A model generated the notes under the pieces. That model did no database searches and was not told the DNA's origin. It worked only from the letters and a program-made list of their open reading frames with translations. The translations under genes were made by a program, and so were the position numbers. 64,000 nucleotides of DNA. Origin: JAOARY01 sp045345765. GTDB taxonomy: Bacteria; Bacillota; Clostridia; Peptostreptococcales; Peptostreptococcaceae. Within the stretch, counting starts at the first letter, position 1, and each line of letters starts with the position of its first letter. Location of the stretch: positions 2,914,001-2,978,000 of the forward strand of contig CP148265.1 of NCBI GenBank assembly GCA_045345765.1. Reading direction: 5' to 3'. Of this stretch, positions 33,738-42,273 are shown piece after piece.

Positions 33738-36194
33738 ATGAAAATAATTATAGTTGGAGGAGTTGCAGGCGGTGCTACAGCAGCAGCTAGATTAAGAAGG
33801 CTTGATGAAAAATCAGAAATTATAATGTTTGAAAGAGGAGAGTACATTTCTTTTGCTAACTGTGGGTTACCTTATTATATAGGAGGAACTATAAAGGAAA
33901 GAGAAGCTCTTTTAGTGCAAACTGTTGAAGGTATGTCTAAGAAATTCAATTTAGATATTAGAAATTTAACAGAGGTGCTAAGCATTGATAGAAATAATAA
34001 AACTGTGGAGGTTAAAAACTTAAAAACAGATGAAATATACAAAGAATCTTATGATAAATTAATCCTTTCTCCAGGTGCAAATCCAATTAAACCTAGAATA
34101 GAAGGTATAGAAACTTGTAAGAATTTATTTACTTTAAGGAATATTCCAGATACAGATATGATAAAGAATTATGTTGATAAAAACAAACCTAAAAAAGCTG
34201 TAGTTGTAGGTGGTGGATTTATAGGAATAGAAATGGCAGAGAATCTATATGATTTGGGTGTTGAAGTTACTATAGTAGAAATGGCAGATCAAATAATGGC
34301 ACCTATAGATTATGAAATGGCTTGCATATTACATGAACATGTTGAATCGAAAGGTGTAAAACTAATACTTAAAGATGGTGTTAGTTCATTTGTAGATGAA
34401 GGAAAAAAAATAAAGCTTTCTAGTGGAAAAGAATTAGAAAGTGATTTGACTATATTGTCAATAGGAGTGTCACCAGAAAACAAATTAATAAGAGATGCTG
34501 GATTAGAAGTTGGGGAACGCGGAGGTATAGTAGTAGATGAATATTTAAGAACTAAAGATGAAAATATTTATGCTATAGGAGATGCTATAGAAGTAAAAGA
34601 TTATATTTTAAAAACTCCTACAATGATTCCTTTGGCATGGCCAGCGAATAGACAAGGTAGAATAGTTTGTGATAATATATACGGTAAAAAAACAAAATAT
34701 AATGGAACTCTTGGAACTTCAGTTGCAAAAGTTTTTGATATGACAGTATCATCTACTGGTTTAAATGAAAAAACATTAAAGCGTTTAAATAAAAATTATG
34801 AAGTAGTTCATATTCACCCAGGTTCCCATGCTGGATATTATCCAGGAGCTTTTCCGATAGCATTAAAATTGACTTTTAGTAAAGATGATGGAAGAATTTT
34901 TGGAGTTCAAGGTGTTGGTTATACAGGTGTAGAAAAAAGAATAGATGTAATTGCTACTGCAATAAAAGGTGGACTTAAGGTATACGATTTAGCAGATTTA
35001 GAATTAGCTTATGCACCACCTTATTCTTCAGCTAAAGACCCTGTTAATATGCTTGGATATGTTTCGACTAATGTTTATGATGGTATTTATGAACAAGTAC
35101 AATATTATGAAATAGATGATATAATAAAAAATGGTGGAATACTTGTAGATGTAAGAGATGAAATGGAAAGAGATATGGGTTATATTGAAGGATCTATAAA
35201 CATTCCATTATCTGAACTTAGAGATAGATTAGATGAATTGGATAAAAATAAAAAAATATATGTAACTTGTCAAGTGGGTCTAAGAGGATATTTGGGAGTT
35301 AGAATTTTAAGTGAAAATGGTTTTGATGCAGTAAATTTAGATGGAGGATATAGAACTTATGCATCGGTGTATGGATCTAATATATTAAATAATTGTGATA
35401 TGGATATTGATGATAGTGGTGTAGCACATATGATTTGTAATGATAAAGAAGTGGATGTTCATGTTAATATAGATGCATGTGGATTACAGTGTCCAGGTCC
35501 TATCAAAAAGGTATTTGATTCTATGAATGAAATGAATGAAGGACAAATTTTAGAAATCTATGTAACTGATCCAGGGTTTACAAAGGATATAAAAGCATGG
35601 TGTCAAAAAACTGGAAATACTTTATTGAAAACGGATTTTGATGGAAGTAAATTTAAGGCATTGGTGCAAAAAGGAAAAAAGTTAAAAACCACTAGTGAAA
35701 AACAAATAGTACAAGAAAAAGGCAAGGAAAATGCTACACTAGTGGTATTTAGTCAAGATTTGGATAAAGCTATTGCATCATTTATAATAGCTACTGGTGC
35801 AGCTGCTATGGGTAAGAAAGTAACTATGTTTTTTACATTCTGGGGTCTTAATGTTCTTAGAAAAGATCAAAATATTCATGCTAAAAAAGATGGTTTAGAA
35901 AAGATGTTTTCTAAAATGATGCCAAGAGGTGCATCAAACCTTCCAATTTCTAATATGAATATGTTTGGCATGGGGTCTAAAATGATAAAACATGTTATGG
36001 AAAAGAAAAATGTAGATAGTTTAGAAACACTTATGAAAAATGCTATGGATATGGGTATTAATTTAGTTGCTTGTACAATGTCTATGGATGTTATGGGTAT
36101 AAAAGAAGAAGAACTTATAGATGGAGTTGAATTTGGTGGAGTAGCTTCGTATTTAGGTGAAGCAGAAGATTCAAATTTAAATTTATTTATATAA
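33738..36194 (+). CDS. CoA-disulfide reductase / rhodanese / TusA / DsrE four-domain protein
   Basis: 818-aa cytosolic fusion. Residues ~1-440 are an FAD/NAD pyridine-nucleotide-disulfide oxidoreductase of the CoA-disulfide/polysulfide reductase type: GGVAGGATAAARLRR, catalytic C42 in FANCGLPYYIGG, VVGGGFIGIEMAENL. Residues ~455-550 are rhodanese with C511 in VTCQVGLRG. Residues ~575-645 are TusA-like with C581 and C585 in DACGLQCPGP. Residues ~660-818 are DsrE/DsrF-like. The order suggests sulfane sulfur passed along cysteines to or from the reductase, for persulfide reduction or detoxification. AAGGAGG precedes the ATG. The upstream ArsR gene is the obvious candidate regulator. Such fusions are known in Firmicutes; substrate unknown here. 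Confidence 0.93.
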   Translation: MKIIIVGGVAGGATAAARLRRLDEKSEIIMFERGEYISFANCGLPYYIGGTIKEREALLVQTVEGMSKKFNLDIRNLTEVLSIDRNNKTVEVKNLKTDEIYKESYDKLILSPGANPIKPRIEGIETCKNLFTLRNIPDTDMIKNYVDKNKPKKAVVVGGGFIGIEMAENLYDLGVEVTIVEMADQIMAPIDYEMACILHEHVESKGVKLILKDGVSSFVDEGKKIKLSSGKELESDLTILSIGVSPENKLIRDAGLEVGERGGIVVDEYLRTKDENIYAIGDAIEVKDYILKTPTMIPLAWPANRQGRIVCDNIYGKKTKYNGTLGTSVAKVFDMTVSSTGLNEKTLKRLNKNYEVVHIHPGSHAGYYPGAFPIALKLTFSKDDGRIFGVQGVGYTGVEKRIDVIATAIKGGLKVYDLADLELAYAPPYSSAKDPVNMLGYVSTNVYDGIYEQVQYYEIDDIIKNGGILVDVRDEMERDMGYIEGSINIPLSELRDRLDELDKNKKIYVTCQVGLRGYLGVRILSENGFDAVNLDGGYRTYASVYGSNILNNCDMDIDDSGVAHMICNDKEVDVHVNIDACGLQCPGPIKKVFDSMNEMNEGQILEIYVTDPGFTKDIKAWCQKTGNTLLKTDFDGSKFKALVQKGKKLKTTSEKQIVQEKGKENATLVVFSQDLDKAIASFIIATGAAAMGKKVTMFFTFWGLNVLRKDQNIHAKKDGLEKMFSKMMPRGASNLPISNMNMFGMGSKMIKHVMEKKNVDSLETLMKNAMDMGINLVACTMSMDVMGIKEEELIDGVEFGGVASYLGEAEDSNLNLFI

Positions 36195-36230
36195 AATAAT
36201 GTTTATAAATGATTAATTTTTATTAAAATA

Positions 36231-36318
36231 AATTCTCCTATAAAATTATTAAGCATGAATAATTTTATAGGAGAATTATTAAGCATGAATAATTTTATAG
36301 GAGAATTATTTTTTATTT
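36231..36318. terminator. terminator with duplicated 3' arm
   Basis: The left arm (36231-36250, AATTCTCCTATAAAATTATT) can pair with either of two identical 20-nt right arms (36258-36277 and 36288-36307). These lie in a 30-bp tandem repeat (36251-36280 and 36281-36310). Only the distal copy abuts the plus-strand T-run. It lies between two convergent genes. Confidence 0.8.
36251..36310. repeat. 30-bp tandem duplication within terminator
   Basis: Two exact copies of a 30-nt unit that begins AAGCATGAATAATTTTATAG. The duplication consists of hairpin loop plus 3' arm. Confidence 0.95.
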
Positions 36319-36352
36319 TTGATAAAAATTAATTATTTAAGTTTTAATATTT

Positions 36353-37258
36353 TTAAGATTTAAATTTCATATTTGAATAAACACCTGTTACTATAAATAA
36401 TCCTGCTATTAATTTGATTTTTGTTATAGGTTCACCTAAGATAAAATAAGCAAAAATCATTGAAAACATAGGAACTAAATTTATATATAAATTTGTTTTT
36501 GAGGGTCCTATATTTTTTATTGAAATTTGTTGAATTAAATAGCCGATTAAAGATGCAAATATAGACATATAAAGTACTGCTAACCAGCCTTTTAAGGATG
36601 TATTTGGAATATAAGACATAGGGTTTTCATATATAACAAATGGAATTAAAAATAAAGTACAAAATAAAAATGCATAGAAAGTTACTTTTAAAGGGGAGTA
36701 TTTTTTTAATATGTTTTTAGAGATTATACTATAACTTGCCCAACAAAATACAGCGAAAACCATTATAATATCCCCTTTATTAAAATGCATATTTGTAATA
36801 AAATTAATATCGCCATTAGTTATTATTATTAATACACCAAAAAATGATATACATATTGAAATTGTATTTTTTATACTTATTTTTTCTTTTAAAAATATGT
36901 AAGCCAATATAGTTGTTATAATTGGATTTGTTGCTGCAATTAAAGATGAATTACCTGAAGATGTGAATTTTAAGGCCATAAAAAATAATATGTGGTAACC
37001 AACCATACCAATTATACCTAGTTTTAAAAAAGTAAAAAAATCATTCTTGTCAATTTTAAAATTTTCGTTTTTTATTTTTAATATAGGTATCATAAGTATT
37101 ACTGCAAAAAAGAATCGAAAGAAAGTAAGTGAAAATACAGGAAATTCTTTTACACTAAACTTACCAGCAATAAAAGCACCTGCCCAGAATATACAGGCTA
37201 TTACCATTATATATTTTTTAAATATAGATTCATTTGAATTGTTTTTTAAATTTTGCAT
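36353..37258 (-). CDS. EamA family (DMT) transporter
   Basis: 301-aa drug/metabolite transporter superfamily protein with two EamA repeats and about 10 membrane helices. IACIFWAGAFIAGKFSVKEFPVFSLTFFRFFFA opens repeat 1 and FCWASYSIISKNILKKYSPLKVTFYAF opens repeat 2; LGEPITKIKLIAGLFIVTGVY closes it. Exported substrate unknown. AAAGGAG precedes the ATG. A long structured leader with an intrinsic terminator ends about 100 nt upstream on the same strand, so expression may depend on read-through. Confidence 0.92.
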   Translation of the reverse strand: MQNLKNNSNESIFKKYIMVIACIFWAGAFIAGKFSVKEFPVFSLTFFRFFFAVILMIPILKIKNENFKIDKNDFFTFLKLGIIGMVGYHILFFMALKFTSSGNSSLIAATNPIITTILAYIFLKEKISIKNTISICISFFGVLIIITNGDINFITNMHFNKGDIIMVFAVFCWASYSIISKNILKKYSPLKVTFYAFLFCTLFLIPFVIYENPMSYIPNTSLKGWLAVLYMSIFASLIGYLIQQISIKNIGPSKTNLYINLVPMFSMIFAYFILGEPITKIKLIAGLFIVTGVYSNMKFKS

Positions 37259-37359
37259 AAAAAAAAACTCCTTTATTAGATTTAAAATATTTTAATAATT
37301 TTTATCAAAAAAATATGTACATAAATCATTATATATAAAGTTTATTATAATTGCTATAT

Positions 37360-37411
37360 AAATAAAAATGAGATGATTACAATTGATATTTAATCAATAA
37401 AACCATCTCAT
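37360..37411 (-). terminator. intrinsic terminator upstream of EamA gene
   Basis: Minus strand: ATGAGATG (37411-37404) and CATCTCAT (37375-37368), with an inner ATTGAT/ATCAAT stem, followed by TTTTTATTT. It ends the leader or non-coding transcript described at 37360-37755. Confidence 0.8.
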
Positions 37412-37755
37412 CTAACAAAGACCCCATGCATATTATTTACAAACATGTTATTCAGTTTTTATCTCTCCTTTTATTGCGTCTATAAAAATACCTCCTAACA
37501 AAGTATTTTGAAATTTTAAAGCTTAAAAAAATTTAAATCTAAACCAACAAAAATCTCTATTCTCTATTGATTCTACCTAATCCTGATGTTAAATAAAACA
37601 TATTTAGCATCTATTTTTATAAAACACAAACTACATAATTGATTTTAGATGTATCACAACATACATATCTTTAAAATCAAGCAAATGCCAATTTACTTAT
37701 CACATCCACGGATATCTTTGTTATTTTATATTTACCCGCTATAAATTGTTTTAAA
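37360..37755 (-). ncRNA. structured non-coding transcript or leader, unknown class
   Basis: About 390 nt without a credible gene but with composition and folding unlike other gaps. On the minus strand there are a near-perfect 42-nt hairpin (37680-37639, TTGATTTTA... / ...AAAATCAA), a second hairpin (37611-37585, GATG-TAAAT / ATTTA-CATC), a strong AGGAGG with no usable start codon at normal spacing (near 37490), a second GGAG, a 12-codon frame starting MFVNNMHGVFVR, two copies of CTTTGTTAG, and a final terminator. It could be a riboswitch or attenuator for the EamA gene or an independent RNA. I could not match it to a riboswitch class I know. Confidence 0.5.
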
Positions 37756-37845
37756 ACATAAAAAATAAAAATATATAATATTTTTTTTCTTTAAGTTATA
37801 ATATTTAATGTACATAATATTTAATACAAAAAAAGGGTGATTTGG

Positions 37846-39048
37846 GTGACTAAAAGAAAATTTAATTTAAATGTTAAAAATTTTTTCGTCCTTAGTATAA
37901 CTACAGCATTTATAATGGCTATTTATTTTATGTTTGTAGGTATTTATCTAAAGGAAAAAGGTTATGGAGAAACTTTTGTAGGAAATATTTATTCAATACA
38001 AACTATGGCAACAGCATTAGGATCAATAATAAGTGCATACTTACTAGAGAAAATAGGTCGTAAAAAAAGTTTTTTATTGGGACTTTTATGTATTTTTATA
38101 GGAACTTCTTTGATTGTTGTAGTAAAAAGTAAAATTATTATTAACTTAATGGCTATTTTATGTGGATTTGGTTTTAGTGTACAACTTACTGGAGAGGCAT
38201 TGTTTTTAACAGAAAATGCAAAAGTAGAAAATAGAGTTTTAGTTTTAAGCCTTAATTTTGCACTTAAAAATATAGGAATGGTTTTAGGTAATTTATTAGG
38301 TGGAATAAGTTCTACTATGCTAAAAAATATTTTTGAAACAATAATGTCTTTACAAATTGTTATAATTGGTTCGGCTTTTTTAGCTTTAATATCTATGTTT
38401 TTTGTTTTTACAATGAAAGAAGAGGAAAATTTTACTGCTAGAAATATAATCGATTGTTTAAGAAGTTATAAAAACATTTTAAATAAAAGAGTTTTACTTT
38501 TTATGATTTATAATTCTACTATTGGTTTTGGTGCTGGAATGGTAGTACCTTTTTTTAGTATATACTTAAAATATTCGATGAATATAACAGATTCTTTAGT
38601 GGGTAGTATTTTGTCATTTGCACAATTTGGCTGTGTAATCGGTGGTTTTATAATACCTTTTATATCAAAGCGAATTGGTAGAGCAAAATCAATTGTTCTA
38701 TGCCAGGTATTATCAATACCTTTTTTGCTTTCTATTGCATTTCCTCAAGGATTAATACTTATTTATATATCGTTTTTTATGAGATCAACACTTATGAATA
38801 TGGCACAACCACTTATACAAAATTTATCTATGGAATTGGTAAATAAAACGGATAGAGCTAATTTAAGCAGTTTTTTTTCTCTGTCAAGCAATTTTATGAG
38901 AGCTGTAGGTATTTTCTCTGGAGGTTATATAATGGAAGCTTACAGCTATAATATGCCTTATTATTTTACAGTATGTTTTTATATAATAGGAACTATAATA
39001 TTTACTTATCTATACAAGGAAAAAATATTGTTAAAACGAGTATCTTAA
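37846..39048 (+). CDS. MFS transporter
   Basis: 400-aa major facilitator superfamily protein with about 12 membrane helices. The loop 2-3 motif appears as LEKIGRKKSFLLG, and the second half repeats it as ISKRIGRAKSIVLC. Exporter of unknown substrate. The start is taken as GTG at 37846, 5 nt after AAGGGTGA; an earlier GTG at 37837 overlaps that ribosome binding site. A terminator follows. Confidence 0.9.
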   Translation: MTKRKFNLNVKNFFVLSITTAFIMAIYFMFVGIYLKEKGYGETFVGNIYSIQTMATALGSIISAYLLEKIGRKKSFLLGLLCIFIGTSLIVVVKSKIIINLMAILCGFGFSVQLTGEALFLTENAKVENRVLVLSLNFALKNIGMVLGNLLGGISSTMLKNIFETIMSLQIVIIGSAFLALISMFFVFTMKEEENFTARNIIDCLRSYKNILNKRVLLFMIYNSTIGFGAGMVVPFFSIYLKYSMNITDSLVGSILSFAQFGCVIGGFIIPFISKRIGRAKSIVLCQVLSIPFLLSIAFPQGLILIYISFFMRSTLMNMAQPLIQNLSMELVNKTDRANLSSFFSLSSNFMRAVGIFSGGYIMEAYSYNMPYYFTVCFYIIGTIIFTYLYKEKILLKRVS

Positions 39049-39098
39049 TACTATTTTTAGATACTAAAAATTAAATAGAAAATAGTATGATTTTTTAT
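39048..39098 (+). terminator. terminator of MFS gene
   Basis: ATACTATTTT and AAAATAGTAT arms are followed by GATTTTTTATTT. The stem begins at the MFS stop codon. Confidence 0.75.
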
Positions 39099-39176
39099 TT
39101 ATGGAACGAAAAATGTCATAGGTTTAGTAAAAAAATATTATATTTCACAAATAATTAATAATAGAGAGGAAGTTTT

Positions 39177-39875
39177 ATGAGTAATTTAAAAAAAGAAGAG
39201 TTAGATTATATAAGAAAAAATTTAAATAAAATATATGAAAAAACACCATCTGGAGTTTGTAGTGGATGTGCAAATTGTTGTAGTGAGTCAGTAGAAGCAA
39301 GTTTTGCTGAATTGTATAATATAATAGATTATATAAAAGAAAAACAAATGACAAGAGAAATTATTAATAAAATATTGGATTATTATGTTTATGAATATGA
39401 CTATAAGCACAAATGTCCTTTTTTAGCAGAGGATAAAAAATGTTTAATTTATCCGGTAAGACCTTTGAACTGTAGAATATATGGATTTTGGACAAGTAAA
39501 GATTATGAAGCTAATTATAATAGAATAAAAGAATCAAATATAAATATATTTGAAGATATAAAATTAAAATATAATTATACAGTGAACAAAGATGTTTTTA
39601 ATTACAAAATAGATTATTGTGATGAATTTAAGCCTATGGATAGATATTTAAATAAAAATGAAAGACTTAAGTATTTTGATGATTTAATAGCAATAGATTT
39701 TTATTTGTACGAAAAAGAATATATAGATGAGTTTTTAAAACTTGGAATAGTAGAACATTTTATTAATTATTTATTTAAAACAAATAAAGTATATGAATTA
39801 AAATTTAAAGATAAAAATTCTAAAATTAAAATAATAAAAAGATTAAAAAAATCAAATATTTATGAATTAATATAA
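39177..39875 (+). CDS. YkgJ family cysteine-cluster protein
   Basis: 232 aa. N-terminal cluster GVCSGCANCCSES, followed by CPFLAEDKKCLIYPVRPLNCRIYGFW, gives the conserved cysteines of the YkgJ/UPF0153 family, a putative zinc or iron chelating fold. The C-terminal half is lysine- and aspartate-rich and unrecognised. Function of the family is not established. AGAGAGGAAG precedes the ATG. It lies 60 nt upstream of the sigma-54 activator. Confidence 0.85.
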   Translation: MSNLKKEELDYIRKNLNKIYEKTPSGVCSGCANCCSESVEASFAELYNIIDYIKEKQMTREIINKILDYYVYEYDYKHKCPFLAEDKKCLIYPVRPLNCRIYGFWTSKDYEANYNRIKESNINIFEDIKLKYNYTVNKDVFNYKIDYCDEFKPMDRYLNKNERLKYFDDLIAIDFYLYEKEYIDEFLKLGIVEHFINYLFKTNKVYELKFKDKNSKIKIIKRLKKSNIYELI

Positions 39876-39935
39876 GTATTAATATTTATTTTAATAAAAA
39901 ATTACTAAAATTAAATTCATTTGAGGGGTGATATT

Positions 39936-41900
39936 TTGGGGAAAATAGGGATTTTAGCTCCAGATAAAGAATTGGAAAATAGAGTGAAAGAACTTTTCAA
40001 AGAAGATTATAATAATAATGAATTTTTAATAGATATATTAGATTCGAAAAAAATGGAGAACCAGGGGATATATCTTGAAAAAAAAGGAGTCAAAGCAATA
40101 ATTGCAAGAAGTGGTGGTTTTTTTCATAGCTTTGGAAAAGTTAACATTCCTTTAATAAGATTAAAAATAACTGCAATAGATATACTTCAAGCTATAAACA
40201 AAGCAATAATGTACAATAAAAAAATAGTATTATTTTTATGGGATGAAATTTATTTTGAAAAGGAAGATTGGACAAATATATTAAAAACTAGTATAAAAAT
40301 TGAAAGATTTAAAAATAAAGATGAAATTATAAAAAAAATAGATAAATATAGGTATATTAAAGATGAAGTAGTTGTTATAGGTGGAGGAATAGCATTTAAT
40401 TATTGTAAAAAGCTTAATATAGACACGGTATTTTTAAATGCATCAAAAGATTCATTATATGAAACAATAAAATACACAAAAGATCTTATTGATAATTTAG
40501 AAAGTGAAAAATATTGGTCACAAGTATTAAAAAACATATTAAATGGTGTTCATGATGCTATTATAGTTATTGATAATGATTTTAAGATTGTTATATTTAA
40601 TGAAAAAGCTAAGAAACTCTTGAAAAAAGAAAATGAAGTTATAGGCAAAAAAATTAATGAAGTTTTTTCAAATATGAATTTTTTAAGTGAATATCTTACA
40701 AAGAAAAAAGATTCTTATGGAGAAGTGAGATATTTAAATAATCTTGTGCTTACAACAAATACATCTATTATTGAAGTTGATGGGAAAATTTATGGAGCAT
40801 TATGTTCTTTTCAGGATATCACAAAACTTCAAAATTTAGAAAAAAAAATAAGGTATCAGATAAACAAAAAAGGTCTTATTGCCAAGTATAATTTTAATGA
40901 TATGATAGCAAAAGATAGTAATATGATAAATACAATTAAAAAAGCAAGAAGAATAGGTATGAGTGATTTTACAGTTATTATATATGGAGAAAGTGGAACT
41001 GGAAAAGAAATGATTGCTCAAAGTATACATAATATAAGTAATAGAAGAAGTGGACCATTTGTAGCTATAAACTGTGCTGCTATTTCTGAAAATTTATTAG
41101 AAAGTGAATTGTTTGGGTATGAAGAAGGAGCATTTACTGGGGCCAGAAAAGGTGGAAAACCTGGCTTATTTGAACTAGCTCATAAAGGAACTTTATTTTT
41201 GGATGAATTAAATTCAATACCACTTAATTTACAAGGTAAATTACTTAGAGTACTTGAAGAACAAGAAGTTATGAGATTAGGTTCAGACTATGTAATACCA
41301 CTTGATGTAAGAATAATAGCTGCGGCGAATGAAGAGTTAAAAGAAAAAGTATATGATAAAACATTTAGAAGAGATCTTTTTTATAGATTGAATATGTTGG
41401 AATTAAAAATTCCACCTCTTAGAAATAGAAAGGATGATATAATACCACTTTTTGAACATTTGATACATATATTAAATGAAGATAATAATAATATTTCTTT
41501 ATCCAAAGAAGATAAGGAAAGCCTTATAAATTATAATTGGCCTGGAAATGTAAGAGAATTAAGAAATATAGTTCAAAGATATTTATTATTTAATGAAATA
41601 GATTTAAACTATTCGTTAGATAATGATAAATTAAAAGATTTAAAAATAGAAAATAAGGAATTATATAATTTAAAAAATAATAAAGATGATTTTAGTAGTA
41701 TAGAAGAAAATTTTATAGATGATATGGATATTAAGAATAAAGAGTTAAAGAATATAATAAATTTAAAAGAAATAAATAATTTGGTGGAATCAAGAATAAT
41801 AAATATGTTTTTTGAAGCTGGATTTTCAAAAAATGAGATATCAAAAATATTAGGAATAAGTAGAACTTCTTTGTGGAATAAAATAAAAAAAGATAAATAA
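39936..41900 (+). CDS. sigma-54-dependent activator with PrpR-like sensor
   Basis: 654 aa. Residues ~1-175 are a PrpR_N-like ligand domain (GVKAIIARSGGFFHSFGKVNIPLIRL...TAIDILQAI). A PAS domain follows (~190-300). The AAA+ sigma-54 domain has Walker A GESGTGKE at 351, intact GAFTGA at 398-403 and Walker B GTLFLDEL; the C-terminus carries a Fis-type helix-turn-helix (SKNEISKILGISRTSLWNKIKK). It should activate sigma-54 promoters. The downstream iorAB operon has a consensus sigma-54 promoter, so it is the probable target. The start TTG at 39936 follows GAGGGGTG. Confidence 0.92.
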   Translation: MGKIGILAPDKELENRVKELFKEDYNNNEFLIDILDSKKMENQGIYLEKKGVKAIIARSGGFFHSFGKVNIPLIRLKITAIDILQAINKAIMYNKKIVLFLWDEIYFEKEDWTNILKTSIKIERFKNKDEIIKKIDKYRYIKDEVVVIGGGIAFNYCKKLNIDTVFLNASKDSLYETIKYTKDLIDNLESEKYWSQVLKNILNGVHDAIIVIDNDFKIVIFNEKAKKLLKKENEVIGKKINEVFSNMNFLSEYLTKKKDSYGEVRYLNNLVLTTNTSIIEVDGKIYGALCSFQDITKLQNLEKKIRYQINKKGLIAKYNFNDMIAKDSNMINTIKKARRIGMSDFTVIIYGESGTGKEMIAQSIHNISNRRSGPFVAINCAAISENLLESELFGYEEGAFTGARKGGKPGLFELAHKGTLFLDELNSIPLNLQGKLLRVLEEQEVMRLGSDYVIPLDVRIIAAANEELKEKVYDKTFRRDLFYRLNMLELKIPPLRNRKDDIIPLFEHLIHILNEDNNNISLSKEDKESLINYNWPGNVRELRNIVQRYLLFNEIDLNYSLDNDKLKDLKIENKELYNLKNNKDDFSSIEENFIDDMDIKNKELKNIINLKEINNLVESRIINMFFEAGFSKNEISKILGISRTSLWNKIKKDK

Positions 41901-41973
41901 AAAATATTTATAAAAAAATTATTATAAATACAAAGCGTTAAAAAAATTAAACGAAATGTAAAAAAAAATAAAC

Positions 41974-42014
41974 AAAAATATTAGGATTTTAATTTAAAGT
42001 TCTAATATTTTTTT
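41974..42014 (+). terminator. terminator of the sigma-54 activator gene
   Basis: AAAAATATTAG (41974-41984) and CTAATATTTTT (42002-42012) form the stem, which runs into the T-run. It insulates the regulator gene from iorAB. Confidence 0.8.
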
Positions 42015-42208
42015 GTTTTAATTTAATTTTAATAAAAAAATATTAAAATTTTAAATTAAAAATTTGTAATAAAGAGATATTAATTATTAATTTATTTTAA
42101 AGAGACTTAGAAAGAATGAGCATTATAGTTATAATTGAAAGTTAAATGAAAACGATTTTAAGTTAATATATAGTTTGTATAAAGTATATTTGGAAGAATT
42201 AAAATGTA

Positions 42209-42226
42209 TTGGCATATAAATTGCAA
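42209..42226 (+). promoter_or_regulatory. sigma-54 (-24/-12) promoter of iorAB
   Basis: TTGGCAT-N5-TTGCAA. The GG at 42211-42212 and GC at 42223-42224 are separated by exactly 10 nt, as required by sigma-54. The predicted start is near 42236, about 38 nt before the iorA ATG. The activator gene immediately upstream has the intact GAFTGA loop needed to use it. Confidence 0.88.
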
Positions 42227-42273
42227 TATATTTTAAAACGTAAATCATTTTAAATATAAAAGGGAGTGGAAAG

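Noticed and set aside
37440..37500. Variant magnesium (M-box) riboswitch, suggested by CTTTGTTAGGAGG on the minus strand
   Set aside because: The remaining M-box core segments (GAGGCTCCT, CTGCTGCCC, GACGCCAATGGGTC) are absent, so I leave the element unclassified.
42147..42160. CcpA cre-like TGAAAACGATTTTA upstream of iorA
   Set aside because: It is half-consensus only (weak 3' half) and sits upstream of a sigma-54 promoter, where CcpA action would be unusual. Not enough to call.
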